From DASTSN01 sp035549175 (GTDB taxonomy: Bacteria; Bacteroidota; Bacteroidia; Chitinophagales; Chitinophagaceae): a stretch of DNA of 64,000 nt. A model generated the notes under the pieces. That model had not been told where the DNA came from. It saw only the letters and a program-made list of their open reading frames with translations, and searched no databases. Positions 43,647 to 52,503 of this stretch are shown here, one piece after another; the stretch's first letter is position 1, and each line of letters begins with the position of its first letter. The stretch spans positions 1-64,000 of the forward strand of contig DASZRL010000065.1 of the NCBI GenBank assembly GCA_035549175.1, written 5' to 3'. The position numbers were made by a program, and so were the translations under genes.

Positions 43647-44782
43647 AAATACGGGGTGTAAATGGCCTTCAGCTTTTCTTGTTCCTTTTCCCAGCACAAT
43701 GCCATGGCAGCCATTTTGGCATTATTTTTCAATGAATTATACAGATCCTGGTTTTCCATGAGTTCTAGGGTGGCACGGGCCACCTCACGGGGATCCAACA
43801 AGTCAATACAAATTCCGCATTGGTATTGTTCGATCAGTCTGCGGACTTCAGGAATGCCGGTTGCCAGCAGCGGGACACCGGCATGGAGGTAGTCAAAAAT
43901 CCGGTTGGCCAGATTGAAACGGCAATTCAGATCCGTAAAATTGTCGAGATTATACCCGATATGAGCAAGCGGTGTGTAGGTCCTGAGTTCCTCCGGGGGC
44001 AGGGTGGGGATCATCTCCGAGCGAGTCTCCAGGCCCCATTCAAGCCGTTTTCGGGCAATAACGGGCCACTGAGTTCCTCCCCCGATAAAAACCACATAAT
44101 ATTCCTCGGGCAGGAACAGCAGGGACTCCAGCAGCTCCAGGCCTCCGCGCCCGGCGTTAATCCCCGCACCCTGCATCAGCAGGATGATTTTTCCCTTCCA
44201 GCCGGATGGCAGCTCCCTGGGGGCGGGGCGGGCGCTGACAGGCACATTCCGCACCACGGAAACGGGTACTCCATACTCCTGCTGATATTGTCGCTGGACT
44301 GATTCATTAACGGTATACACAGTGGAGAGCCGGGGGAATAACCGGTTTTCAAGCCATTTCCAGGCTCGCCGCTTGCCCGGGGAATCATTCAACTCGGCCA
44401 CCCCGGTAAAATATTCATGCGTATCATAGAAGAGTTTTTTCCCGCGCAGCCGGCTGACCACGAAATTGGGGAGCAGGGTATCGAGGTCGTTGGCCAGGAA
44501 ATAGCGGGTCCGGGAGAACAGCAGCACCACCAGCAATTTTCCCGTAAACTCGACGTATTGTGCGATGCCGCGGCGAAACCGGCAGGGGATAGCCCGAATG
44601 CGGAAGGGATAGGTGCCGGGAGGCAGGCTACCGGGCAGCCGGCGGTAAAACACCGTTACCGAAAATCCCAAGGCCTGCAGGGTCGAGCAGACCCGGATCA
44701 CCCGCTGATCGGTGGTGATATTGGAAATAACCGATACGGTGATCCGGTTCGGCTTGCGCTTCCTGTACGGGGCAGACTTCAT
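43643..44782 (-). CDS. Glycosyltransferase, GT4-like
   Basis: A 379-residue cytoplasmic or membrane-associated GT-B protein. The N-terminal domain has VSVISNITTDQRVIRVCSTL, a start common in Bacteroidota surface-polysaccharide transferases, then YFLANDLDTLLPNFVV and KLFYDTHEYFTGVAEL. The C-terminal domain has GKIILLMQGAGINAGRGGLELLESL and NLANRIFDYLHAGVPLLATGIPEVRRLIEQY, the nucleotide-sugar site. Its stop overlaps the start of the second transferase (ATGA, 43643-43646), so the two are translationally coupled. It lies 108 bases downstream of the oxidoreductase gene, and the three probably form one operon for a surface glycan. Confidence 0.85.
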   Translation of the reverse strand: MKSAPYRKRKPNRITVSVISNITTDQRVIRVCSTLQALGFSVTVFYRRLPGSLPPGTYPFRIRAIPCRFRRGIAQYVEFTGKLLVVLLFSRTRYFLANDLDTLLPNFVVSRLRGKKLFYDTHEYFTGVAELNDSPGKRRAWKWLENRLFPRLSTVYTVNESVQRQYQQEYGVPVSVVRNVPVSARPAPRELPSGWKGKIILLMQGAGINAGRGGLELLESLLFLPEEYYVVFIGGGTQWPVIARKRLEWGLETRSEMIPTLPPEELRTYTPLAHIGYNLDNFTDLNCRFNLANRIFDYLHAGVPLLATGIPEVRRLIEQYQCGICIDLLDPREVARATLELMENQDLYNSLKNNAKMAAMALCWEKEQEKLKAIYTPYL

Positions 44783-44890
44783 GCGCCGGCAATATCTGTT
44801 ATTTTCGGCAAATGGACCGGCGTGATCAGGGGACGCAGGAGACCTGCCTGCCCGCCCTTGCCTGGAACACCCTATCCATCCGGGCCGGAA

Positions 44891-45931
44891 TCAATCGGCC
44901 GGGAAACCGGCCTCCCGGGTATACCACGAGGATTCCTGGTAAATCCTTTCGATAATCTCAACGGATTTGATCGCTTCATCGGCCGTGACCATCGCGTGGT
45001 CATGGTCTGCCAAAGCCCGGACAAGCTGGTCATATACGCGGTCGTGGTTACTCATACTGCCCTCATAAAATCCGTACTGGTTTGCCGGGCGGTCGGTCGT
45101 CAGGATGGGGGCAGCCAGATCCTGAACCTGGAAATAGTCGAGTTCATTGAGGTATTGCCCCCCGATCTTTACGGTTCCCTTCTCGCCGAGCAAGGCGAAG
45201 GAGCCTTCCATGTTCCGGGCATAGGTGTTGACCGAAAAATTGAAGGTGCCAATCGCCCCGGATTGCATGGCAAGCAGGACAGCCCCGGCGTCTTCAAATT
45301 CCATATCCTGCCGGTGAAGGGCATTTACGCGCAGGCATTTCACGGTATCTACTTCCCCCAGGAACCAGTACAGAATATCGACGAAGTGACTGAATTGCGT
45401 ATAGAGGGTGCCGCCATCCAATTGGCGGCTGCCCCGCCAGGTGCCCTGATAGTAAGCGCTGGGCCGGTTCCAGAAGGCATTGATCTCAAACTGGGTAATA
45501 CGTCCCAGCCGGCCCTGCCGCAGCAGGTCCTTGACCAGGGCTACGGGCGGGTTAAACCGGTTCTGCTTGACGACATAGAGTTTCCTGGCCGTCTGCTGCG
45601 CTGCCTGGATCATCTGGCTGGCATCCGCCAGGCTGATGGCCATTGGCTTTTCGCAAAGCACGTGAATGCCTGACCGCAGGATCCGGATACTCTGTTCGGC
45701 ATGCAGGCCGTTGGGCGTGCAAACCGCCACGAGGGTAAGGCCCTTTTCGCAGGCAAGGAGGTCTTCCAGGCGGTAATAGGCAGCGGCCCCGTACTGGCCT
45801 GCCAGCCGATCTGCCCGCTCAGCAATGATGTCGCAGACGGCGACCAGCTTACCGAGGCGGTTCATTTCGGCTGCATGCCGCGCGGCAATCCGGCCGCATC
45901 CAAGCAGGGCAAAGCGGGGTCTGGTATCCAT
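44891..45931 (-). CDS. Gfo/Idh/MocA-family oxidoreductase, WlbA/WbpB-like
   Basis: A 346-residue NAD(P)-dependent sugar dehydrogenase. The Rossmann motif GCGRIAARHA (11-20), the catalytic CEKPM (Lys95), VVKQNRFNPPV and LDGGTLYTQFSHFVDILYW are seen. The last two segments are close to the WlbA/WbpB group, which oxidise C3 of UDP-GlcNAc uronic acid in making 2,3-diamino sugars for lipopolysaccharide. That assignment is by motif memory only; other nucleotide-sugar or free-sugar substrates are possible. The ATG at 45931 was chosen over a TTG at 45943 that lies inside a -7 promoter element. Two glycosyltransferase genes follow. Confidence 0.85.
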   Translation of the reverse strand: MDTRPRFALLGCGRIAARHAAEMNRLGKLVAVCDIIAERADRLAGQYGAAAYYRLEDLLACEKGLTLVAVCTPNGLHAEQSIRILRSGIHVLCEKPMAISLADASQMIQAAQQTARKLYVVKQNRFNPPVALVKDLLRQGRLGRITQFEINAFWNRPSAYYQGTWRGSRQLDGGTLYTQFSHFVDILYWFLGEVDTVKCLRVNALHRQDMEFEDAGAVLLAMQSGAIGTFNFSVNTYARNMEGSFALLGEKGTVKIGGQYLNELDYFQVQDLAAPILTTDRPANQYGFYEGSMSNHDRVYDQLVRALADHDHAMVTADEAIKSVEIIERIYQESSWYTREAGFPAD

Positions 45932-45940
45932 TCGATCTGC

Positions 45941-45948
45941 CAAATATA
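45941..45948 (-). promoter_or_regulatory. -7-like element before the oxidoreductase gene
   Basis: The minus strand reads TATATTTG, an exact TAnnTTTG match only 10 bases before the ATG at 45931, which would give a nearly leaderless mRNA. CAAA at 45963-45966 (TTTG on the minus strand) is closer than the usual 19 bases. Confidence 0.35.
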
Positions 45949-45964
45949 AACGGAAGTGAACGCA

Positions 45965-45991
45965 AATAAAAAAACCCGGGTGACCGGGTTT
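45965..45991 (-). terminator. Intrinsic terminator after the large outer-membrane receptor gene
   Basis: On the minus strand AAACCCGG-TCAC-CCGGGTTT folds into an 8-bp stem followed by a T-run that continues into TTTTATTTG. It lies just after the receptor's stop at 45998 and before the oxidoreductase promoter. Confidence 0.85.
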
Positions 45992-45997
45992 CAGGGA

Positions 45998-48625
45998 TCA
46001 GTAGCTCATGCCGCCATTGTCGATACCCTGGAGGTTGTCGCTGCGGTTATTTTTCCGCTTGAACAGGGCGGCGTCAAATTTACCGAATCGCCAGTTAAAA
46101 TTAAGCCGTAACACCTGGGGATCGCGGCGACGGAAGGCATCCTGAATGAAATAAATGGATTCCGAATGAATATCCTGGCGCCGGGTTCTGAAAATATCAT
46201 TTATGTTCAGCGAAATGGAAGCTGTCCTGTTCTTGAGGAATTCAAAACGAACCGCTGCATCTACGCCATAGGTGGGTCGCACATATCCCTGGGAAGCGGA
46301 AGGCTGGCCGAAAAATCCTCCCCGGCCGCCGCCCCCGAAGGCGCTGCTGGCACTACCTCCCGGCGGCAGAATGGTCTTGGACTGGTAATCGCCCGAAACC
46401 TGGACGGTGAAATTCTTCGGCAGCTTAAAGTTGTTGCTGAGTTTACCAAACCAGCTGGCAAACTGGCCCTGGTTCGGCTGATTCGGGTCGTCAATCTTGA
46501 TTTTGGAGGTATACAGATTGAAGTTGCTGGTAATTTCCCACCATTTCGAAATCTTGTTTTTCCCGATCAGCTCCAGGCCCGTGACATAGCTGGAGTTCGC
46601 GTTGATGTACGTATTGACCAGAACCGGCTTCCCGGTATACAGGTTGGTATCGGAGACCTGGTATCGGGTTATCAGATCATTGGTGTTCTTGTAATACACG
46701 GAGGCAATAAAATTATCCTTGTTGGCAAAGGTCTTCTGGTAGGAAAGTTCCAGGGAGTTGGTGAACTCCGGCTTGAGATTCGGATTGCCCCGGGTGATAT
46801 TCAGCGAGTCGCTGTAGTCGGTAAAAGGAAACAGCTGCCAGAAGTTCGGCCGGTTAATCCGACGGGTATAATTCAGCTGAAGTTCCTGGTCATGGCTGAA
46901 TTTCTGACTGAGGAAGAAACTCGGAAAAAGACTTACCGGGAACTTGATATTGAAGGTTTCCCCCTTGTCCGGCAAATTGCCATGATAATTCGAGCTTTCC
47001 ACACGCAGCCCCACCTGGTAGCCAAAGTTCTTAATCTGGTTGGTAAAGGTCGTATAGGCGGCATAGACCTGATCCCGGCTGTTGTAGGAGGTGGACAGTA
47101 AATTATTGAAGACGTAATTGCCGGTATTGGGGTCAAAGATGTAAAAATCATTCCGGCTGTCCACGGACCGGATGGCAGCGCGGACGCCCATTTCCAGTTT
47201 TGACTTGTCGGTCAGGGGATTGGTGTAATCACTTTGAATGATCAGGTTTTTGTTGGTCCCGCTGCCCAGTTGGTTCTGGGAAAAGCTGTTTTTGAGATTC
47301 CCGCCAGCCTGGTTGTAATAATTCGTAACGATCGGGTTGCTGCTGGTATTCTTACCCGAATTGTACGTTACATCGGCGGTAAGTTCCTGGCCTGACCGGG
47401 GGAAATTATGCTTGTAACTGAGTTGGGACCCCAGGTTTCGGAAGTCCCGGGAAGAGTTGGATATCCGTTGGCTGTACGAAGAGGTCACCGGGTTACCCAG
47501 GGTATCGATATACAGGTCGCTGGTCGTATTCGGTGCGAAGGAGCCCCTGCCCAGGTTTCCGGTTACCGACAGGGTGTTCCGGTTGTCAATGAAATAATCA
47601 ATTCCTGCCCGTCCGAAACCGAAATTTCCGTTCATGATGTTGCGGTCATACTGGTTGAGGAAGGTGTTGGGGCTGGTGATCTTGGATAACTGCCCGGTTG
47701 TGCCGTTGCTGATGGATTTACGCTGGTTGTAATTGACACTGGCGAAGACATTGATTTTATTCTGGCGCACGTTGATATCAGCTCCGCCACCCAGTTTGCC
47801 GCGGGAGTCCACGTTCGCCCGGACATTACCATTATACCCGACTTTCCGGTTTTTTTTGAGTACAATATTCAGAATGCCGGCCGTCCCGCCGGAGGCATCA
47901 AATTTGGCGGAAGGGTTGGTGATGATTTCCACGGATTCAATGGCATCGGCAGGAATCTGGTCCAGTGTCATGACGGTAGGGCGGCCATCCACGAACAACT
48001 GGGGTGTGCTGTTCCGCAGGGTAACGTTGCCATCGATGTCCACGTTCAGGGAGGGCACATTCCGCATGACGTCTATCCCGGTACCACCGGCTGAAACGAT
48101 GTTCTTGTCCACATTGAAGATCTTGCGGTCAATGCCGAGCTGAACCAGCGGCTTGGAAGAGGTGACTGTCACATTGCTCAGCACCTTCTCCTCGAGATTC
48201 AATTTGATATTGCCCAGGTCTTTGTCCAGAGCGCCCAGCAGGGAGGTGGCGTCGGCGTTCCCTCCGTTGGGCCTGAGGTTGAAGGACACGGGTTCCTCAT
48301 AGGGTTTGAACCCGATCACCGAAATCCGTAGACGGTATTGGCCAAAGGCTGGTACATTATCCAGGCTGAACTCCCCGTTCGCTTTAGTCAGCATGCCGGC
48401 CACGACCACCTCCCTTCGCTTCTTGGTAGCCGTATCAAATCGGTTTTGCAACAATTGTACAGAAGCGAATTCAATGGGCTTATTCGACAGCGAATCGACG
48501 ATTTTGCCGTAAAACCGGCCGTTTACCTGGCGCCCCGCGCCCCGACCACCACCGGGAGCCGGATTTTGCGCCTGGGCTAAACTGAATGTAACTAACAGAA
48601 TGACAACAGTTATCAACTTTCTCAT
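45998..48625 (-). CDS. Outer-membrane beta-barrel receptor (TonB-dependent-like, OMP_b-brl_3 type)
   Basis: An 875-residue outer-membrane protein. A signal peptide (1-19) is followed by a glycine-rich linker (PAPGGGRGAGRQ), a carboxypeptidase-regulatory-like domain (about 37-120), a plug-like domain (about 145-260: IFNVDKNIVSAGGTGIDVMRNVPSLNVDIDG, then LFVDGRPTVMTLDQIPADAIESVEIITNPSAKFD) and a long barrel. The plug motifs and the QYDRN/NYTRRINRPNFWQLFPF segment are those of the large Bacteroidota outer_membrane_beta-barrel family rather than SusC. Its ligand is unknown and no partner lipoprotein is next to it. Asn-, Ser- and Tyr-rich barrel loops are typical. The C-terminus ends GIDNGGMSY, lacking the usual terminal aromatic at the very last strand. 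Confidence 0.9.
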   Translation of the reverse strand: MRKLITVVILLVTFSLAQAQNPAPGGGRGAGRQVNGRFYGKIVDSLSNKPIEFASVQLLQNRFDTATKKRREVVVAGMLTKANGEFSLDNVPAFGQYRLRISVIGFKPYEEPVSFNLRPNGGNADATSLLGALDKDLGNIKLNLEEKVLSNVTVTSSKPLVQLGIDRKIFNVDKNIVSAGGTGIDVMRNVPSLNVDIDGNVTLRNSTPQLFVDGRPTVMTLDQIPADAIESVEIITNPSAKFDASGGTAGILNIVLKKNRKVGYNGNVRANVDSRGKLGGGADINVRQNKINVFASVNYNQRKSISNGTTGQLSKITSPNTFLNQYDRNIMNGNFGFGRAGIDYFIDNRNTLSVTGNLGRGSFAPNTTSDLYIDTLGNPVTSSYSQRISNSSRDFRNLGSQLSYKHNFPRSGQELTADVTYNSGKNTSSNPIVTNYYNQAGGNLKNSFSQNQLGSGTNKNLIIQSDYTNPLTDKSKLEMGVRAAIRSVDSRNDFYIFDPNTGNYVFNNLLSTSYNSRDQVYAAYTTFTNQIKNFGYQVGLRVESSNYHGNLPDKGETFNIKFPVSLFPSFFLSQKFSHDQELQLNYTRRINRPNFWQLFPFTDYSDSLNITRGNPNLKPEFTNSLELSYQKTFANKDNFIASVYYKNTNDLITRYQVSDTNLYTGKPVLVNTYINANSSYVTGLELIGKNKISKWWEITSNFNLYTSKIKIDDPNQPNQGQFASWFGKLSNNFKLPKNFTVQVSGDYQSKTILPPGGSASSAFGGGGRGGFFGQPSASQGYVRPTYGVDAAVRFEFLKNRTASISLNINDIFRTRRQDIHSESIYFIQDAFRRRDPQVLRLNFNWRFGKFDAALFKRKNNRSDNLQGIDNGGMSY

Positions 48626-48742
48626 ACCGCGTGAAGATTAGATTTGTTGGTGCCTTTTAGACGTGAATAGTGCGGGGAACTTGCTGGGTTACCTTTTAAA
48701 ATGATGACCGGCGACTTTGCTGGCCTGAATGGCCGCATGCGG

Positions 48743-49354
48743 TCAGGAAGTAATCCAGGTGAGTAATACCTGTACCAGCCCGATCAAAAAGCCCAGCACC
48801 CCGCCAATGATTTCCACGAAGCGGAATTCCTTCGCCATAATCTGGTAAAGGATCTCTTCCAGCTTGTCGGAGGAAAAGGCGGCAACTTTGGCAGTAACAA
48901 TCTGTTCGAGATCCAGTTCACTGCGCAGGGATTCCGCGTATTTTTTCATTACCAGGGGAAACAGGCCGGCAAGCTCCTGCATGAAGACCCCTTTCAGGGT
49001 ATGGATGGTTTTGTCCCCGATGAACATGCTGAGAAAAGGCATCTGCTCACCCAGTTTGACACGCAGGAAGGCGTCGACATGCTCTTCGATCATGGGAAGT
49101 ATCCTTTCCAGGTTTTCCGGGCGGGTCATTTTCTGCTCAATTTCCCCGAAGGAGAGTAGTTCCGAGCTGACCAGCCTTCCCAGTTTTTCGGCAAACTGCT
49201 TTTGCCGTTTGGGGAAGATGCCCTGCAGGGTAAAACCCAGCATCCGCCTGGGTTCCCGCGGATGAAACAGCATTTTGACTGCGATCCAGTTGGTCACCCA
49301 GCCGATGAAGGCAGAAATAACCGGAATCAGAAGTAGCCACCAATTCATAGGCAT
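48743..49354 (-). CDS. DUF445 family membrane protein
   Basis: A 203-residue protein with an N-terminal transmembrane helix (MNWWLLLIPVISAFIGWVTNWIAVKMLFHP), a mostly helical cytoplasmic or periplasmic middle (EQKMTRPENLERILPMIEEHVDAFL) and a C-terminal transmembrane helix (IGGVLGFLIGLVQVLLTWI). This plan and the N-terminal GWxTNxxAVxMLFxP motif define DUF445 (YheB-like), of unknown function. ATGs at 49354 and 49348 are both possible. A longer reading runs into the tRNA-His gene and a terminator and is rejected. The tRNA gene lies just upstream on the same strand, separated by the terminator. Confidence 0.82.
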   Translation of the reverse strand: MPMNWWLLLIPVISAFIGWVTNWIAVKMLFHPREPRRMLGFTLQGIFPKRQKQFAEKLGRLVSSELLSFGEIEQKMTRPENLERILPMIEEHVDAFLRVKLGEQMPFLSMFIGDKTIHTLKGVFMQELAGLFPLVMKKYAESLRSELDLEQIVTAKVAAFSSDKLEEILYQIMAKEFRFVEIIGGVLGFLIGLVQVLLTWITS

Positions 49355-49360
49355 GTAGTA

Positions 49361-49391
49361 AAAAAAGAATCCCCGGCCTGCAAGTCGGGGA
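49361..49391 (-). terminator. Intrinsic terminator after tRNA-His
   Basis: On the minus strand TCCCCGACTTGCAGGCCGGGGA (stem TCCCCG/CGGGGA; 49370-49391) is followed by TTCTTTTTT. It sits eight bases after the tRNA 3' end and just before the DUF445 start, so it ends the tRNA transcript. Confidence 0.75.
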
Positions 49392-49398
49392 GGGGTTG

Positions 49399-49473
49399 GG
49401 TGGCTGATGGGATTCGAACCCACGACCCTCAGAACCACAATCTGATGCTCTAACCAACTGAGCTACAGCCACC
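49399..49473 (-). tRNA. tRNA-His (anticodon GTG)
   Basis: On the minus strand the cloverleaf is complete: acceptor GTGGCTG/CAGCCAC, the extra 5' G(-1) opposite C73 that marks tRNA-His, D-arm GCTC/GAGC, anticodon loop TTGTGGT (GTG), T-loop TTCGAAT. CCA is not encoded (CAA instead), so it must be added afterwards, unlike the tRNA-Lys gene in this window. Confidence 0.95.
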
Positions 49474-49605
49474 GTGTTTGGGGCTGCAAAAATATGGAAA
49501 TTGGCCTTTTGGCAAAAATTTTATCCTGCTATCCATCCTGCCCTGCCACCCGTCAAAAAGGTCTGTTAAAAGCCCCGCCAAGTACGAAATGCCCCGTTTT
49601 TACGT

Positions 49606-49613
49606 TATTTTTG
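49606..49613 (+). promoter_or_regulatory. -7 promoter element of the S41 protease gene
   Basis: TATTTTTG is an exact TAnnTTTG match. Transcription would start near 49620, so translation should begin at 49640 or 49649, not at the ATG at 49619. No TTTG was seen at -33. Confidence 0.5.
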
Positions 49614-49648
49614 GGACTATGCTTCAAGCAATTAAATACATGACGAAC

Positions 49649-51802
49649 ATGAAAAGACTCCCCATTCTCGTGATGATGCTGGTTGCCGTGGTGTTTCTTG
49701 CTTTCCAGACAATGGGAACCGGTAAATCCAATCCACCTTCCAAATATGAAAAGATCCTGCAATCTGTATCCGCCCTCCTGACCCAGGGACATTTCAGCCC
49801 CAAGGAAATCAATGATGCCTTTTCCAAAAAGATTTTCGCCAAATACTTCACCCAGCTGGACGCCAATAAAAACATATTCCTGCAGAGTGACATTGACAGT
49901 CTTCGGAAATACGAAACCCGCATCGACGATGAACTGAAGGGGGCGCCCGTTGAATTCTTCCTGGCCGCTGGCAGAATCTTTGACCGTCGGGCCCAGGAAT
50001 CAGCCGCCATCTGCCAGGATATTCTGTCCAGGCCGTTTGATTTTACGGTAGACGAAACCGTGGTGACCGACCCGGATAAACTGGATTTTCCCAAAACCGA
50101 CGCGGCACGCCGGGAAATGTGGAGAAAGAAACTGAAGCTCATGACCCTGGAACGCTATAGTGACCTGCTGGATATGCGGGATAAGAACAAAGGCCGTGAA
50201 GGCTTTGTGGTCAAGACCAACGAACAACTGGAAAAGGAAGCACGGGAAAAGGTCCTGCTGGCAATGAACCGTATTTTCGACCATTATAGGTATAAATTCG
50301 ACGATGACGATAAATTTGACGTGTTCGTCAATACAATCACCCAATCGATGGATCCCTATACCGAGTTTTTCCCGCCGGTTGAAAAAAGATATTTTGACGA
50401 GCAGATGAGCGGCAGCTTCTACGGGATTGGCGCGTCCCTGCTCTACGATGAAACGAAGGGCAGCATCAAAATCAACAGCCTGGTTACGGGTAGCCCCGCC
50501 TGGAAGTCAGGGGATGTCGAGGTGGGTGATATTATCGTGAGCGTGGCCCAGGGAAAATCCGCCCCGGTGGACCTCACCGGTTATATGGTGGAAGATGCCG
50601 TTAAACTGATCCGGGGCGAGAAAGGCACCGAAGTGCGACTGACCCTGCGGAAGGGGAATGGGTCCCTCAAAACCGTTTCCCTGATACGGGATAAGATCGT
50701 GCAGGAAGAGACCTTTGCCCGCAGCGCCATAATAAAAAACGGCAATGAAAAAATCGGATATATCTACCTTCCTGAGTTTTACGCCGATTTTGAACATGCT
50801 AACGGCTCTCGCTGTTCGGTCGATGTGGCCAAGGAAGTAACCAAACTGAAAGAGCAGAAAGTAGATGGCATTGTCATTGACCTGCGCAATAACGGGGGCG
50901 GTTCCCTCTATGACGTGGTGCAGATGGCCGGGCTGTTCATTGAAGACGGTCCGATCGTACAGGTGAAGGACCGGTATGGCAATCCAAGCATCCTGAAGGA
51001 CAAGGACCGTTCGGTTCTTTATGACGGCCCGCTGGCTGTCATGGTCAATGAATTCAGCGCCTCGGCCTCCGAGATCTTTGCAGCTGCCATCCAGGATTAT
51101 CACCGCGGGGTTATCATCGGTTCCACCTCCACCTATGGCAAGGGTACCGTACAGCGCAATATCGGCCTGGACCCGGAGAACGGGTTTTCGGAATCCAACT
51201 CCGACCTGGGTACGGTCAAACTCACCCTGCAGAAATTCTACCGGATTAACGGGGGCTCCACCCAACTGAAGGGCGTCGCTTCCGATGTGGTGCTTCCGGA
51301 TAACCTGGAATACCTCAAGGTCAGAGAGAGGGATAACGAGGAAGCCCTTCCCTGGGATGAGATTACCAAGGCAGCCTATACGCCGTGGAATTCAGGTTAT
51401 GACCTGAAAAACATTGAAGCCATAAGCCGCGACCGGGTTAAAAACGACGTGGCCTTCCAGACCATCCAGCAGAATACGCAGTGGCTGGCTTCCCAGAATG
51501 ATAAGGAATATTCCCTGCAGCTGGATAAATACCGCAAGGAACAGGCCCAGATTGCCGCAACAGTTAAACAGAACGAGACCCTGATGAAGCTGACCACGCC
51601 CATGGCTGTATCCTACCTTCCCCAGGATCAGAACCGTTTTGACAATGATAAGGACAAACAAACCCGGTTCAATCAATGGCTGAAGAACCTGAGTACCGAT
51701 ATTTACCTGGACCAAGCCGTCAAAACCATGAATGACATGATCAGCCAGCGGAATATCGCCCTGGGGATCAGTAAACCGGCAGACCAGAAAAAGGCCTTCT
51801 AA
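49649..51802 (+). CDS. prc: C-terminal processing (tail-specific) protease, S41 family
   Basis: A 717-residue exported protease like E. coli Prc (Tsp), which degrades or trims envelope proteins from their C-termini. The start is the ATG opening the signal peptide MKRLPILVMMLVAVVFLAF; 49640 is an alternative. An N-terminal helical domain (about 30-230) precedes a PDZ domain (about 250-335, FYGIGASLLYDETKG) and the S41 core with LRNNGGGSLYDVVQMAGLF, NEFSASASEIFAAAIQDY (Ser472 the likely nucleophile) and TYGKGTVQ (the catalytic Lys). A C-terminal helical tail follows (DUF3340-like). It is the usual length. A strong terminator follows the gene. Confidence 0.92.
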   Translation: MKRLPILVMMLVAVVFLAFQTMGTGKSNPPSKYEKILQSVSALLTQGHFSPKEINDAFSKKIFAKYFTQLDANKNIFLQSDIDSLRKYETRIDDELKGAPVEFFLAAGRIFDRRAQESAAICQDILSRPFDFTVDETVVTDPDKLDFPKTDAARREMWRKKLKLMTLERYSDLLDMRDKNKGREGFVVKTNEQLEKEAREKVLLAMNRIFDHYRYKFDDDDKFDVFVNTITQSMDPYTEFFPPVEKRYFDEQMSGSFYGIGASLLYDETKGSIKINSLVTGSPAWKSGDVEVGDIIVSVAQGKSAPVDLTGYMVEDAVKLIRGEKGTEVRLTLRKGNGSLKTVSLIRDKIVQEETFARSAIIKNGNEKIGYIYLPEFYADFEHANGSRCSVDVAKEVTKLKEQKVDGIVIDLRNNGGGSLYDVVQMAGLFIEDGPIVQVKDRYGNPSILKDKDRSVLYDGPLAVMVNEFSASASEIFAAAIQDYHRGVIIGSTSTYGKGTVQRNIGLDPENGFSESNSDLGTVKLTLQKFYRINGGSTQLKGVASDVVLPDNLEYLKVRERDNEEALPWDEITKAAYTPWNSGYDLKNIEAISRDRVKNDVAFQTIQQNTQWLASQNDKEYSLQLDKYRKEQAQIAATVKQNETLMKLTTPMAVSYLPQDQNRFDNDKDKQTRFNQWLKNLSTDIYLDQAVKTMNDMISQRNIALGISKPADQKKAF

Positions 51803-51824
51803 CCAGAGCAGGCATCCTCCAGGC

Positions 51825-51861
51825 AAAAAAATGACCCCGGCATTACCGGGGTCATTTTTTT
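51825..51861. terminator. Bidirectional intrinsic terminator
   Basis: ATGACCCCGG-CATTA-CCGGGGTCAT forms a perfect 10-bp stem (51831-51855), with A-run before and T-run after, so it can stop transcription of both the protease gene (plus) and the convergent DinB gene (minus). Confidence 0.92.
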
Positions 51862-51913
51862 GGCACAGTACCGTGGGCAGGCCAGGCACCAATAAACGGG
51901 TCATACCCGACGT

Positions 51914-52423
51914 TCAGAGGTAACGCTCTTCGATAATCCGCAGGTGATGTAGGGCATGTCCTATCAGCAGGAATCCGATTCCCAGGACATATACCGGCTG
52001 GTTGCTGGCGATCCCGGAGGCATTGAGCTGCTCCTCCCCGAAGGAGCTGAACAGATACTGGGAGGAGGTCCGCACGGCCTGAAACTCGTTGACCAGATCC
52101 TCCCAGCGACGCCTGTCAGCCTGCGCATGGCGGGCAAATAGATTTTCGTCAAATCCAGGCAGGGGGGTAGTATCCATACGGGCAAAGCGAAGGGCCCGGT
52201 AGGCAAAGACACGTTCTGCATCGATTACATGCTGCAGGACCTCCCGGACCGTCCATTTTCCCGGTTCATACCGGTAATCATGCTTTGAGGCAGGAATCCG
52301 GGCAAGAAGCTGCATCATGTTCCCGGTTCCCTGGCGAAATGCCTCCATCAGATCGTCCTCGGGAACCTGGTTAACGTAATGGTGGAAGTAGGCGGGAATT
52401 CGTGTCAGGTCGGGTCTTGGCAT
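51914..52423 (-). CDS. DinB-family four-helix protein
   Basis: A 169-residue cytoplasmic DinB-fold protein. The family segments are YEPGKWTVREVLQHVIDAERVFAYRALRFAR, with a metal-binding His in LQHVID, and IGHALHHLRIIEERY near the C-terminus with the two other histidines. Proteins of this subgroup are widespread in Bacteroidota with no set function, though some relatives transfer thiols. It converges on the protease gene and shares its terminator. It lies next to the S8 protease, but on separate transcripts. Confidence 0.88.
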   Translation of the reverse strand: MPRPDLTRIPAYFHHYVNQVPEDDLMEAFRQGTGNMMQLLARIPASKHDYRYEPGKWTVREVLQHVIDAERVFAYRALRFARMDTTPLPGFDENLFARHAQADRRRWEDLVNEFQAVRTSSQYLFSSFGEEQLNASGIASNQPVYVLGIGFLLIGHALHHLRIIEERYL

Positions 52424-52465
52424 GCGGTATAATTTTCGTGAAGATCGGAAAAGGAACCCATTGCG

Positions 52466-52491
52466 ATAAAAAAATCCCGCCGAAGCGGGAT
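52466..52491 (-). terminator. Intrinsic terminator after the S8 protease gene
   Basis: On the minus strand ATCCCGC-TTCG-GCGGGAT forms a 7-bp stem with a stable TTCG tetraloop followed by TTTTTTTAT. It lies 12 bases after the protease stop at 52504. Confidence 0.9.
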
Positions 52492-52503
52492 GCGTATTGC
52501 GGT

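Noticed and set aside
49355..49438. Upstream extension of the DUF445 gene
   Set aside because: It reads through a terminator and into tRNA-His.
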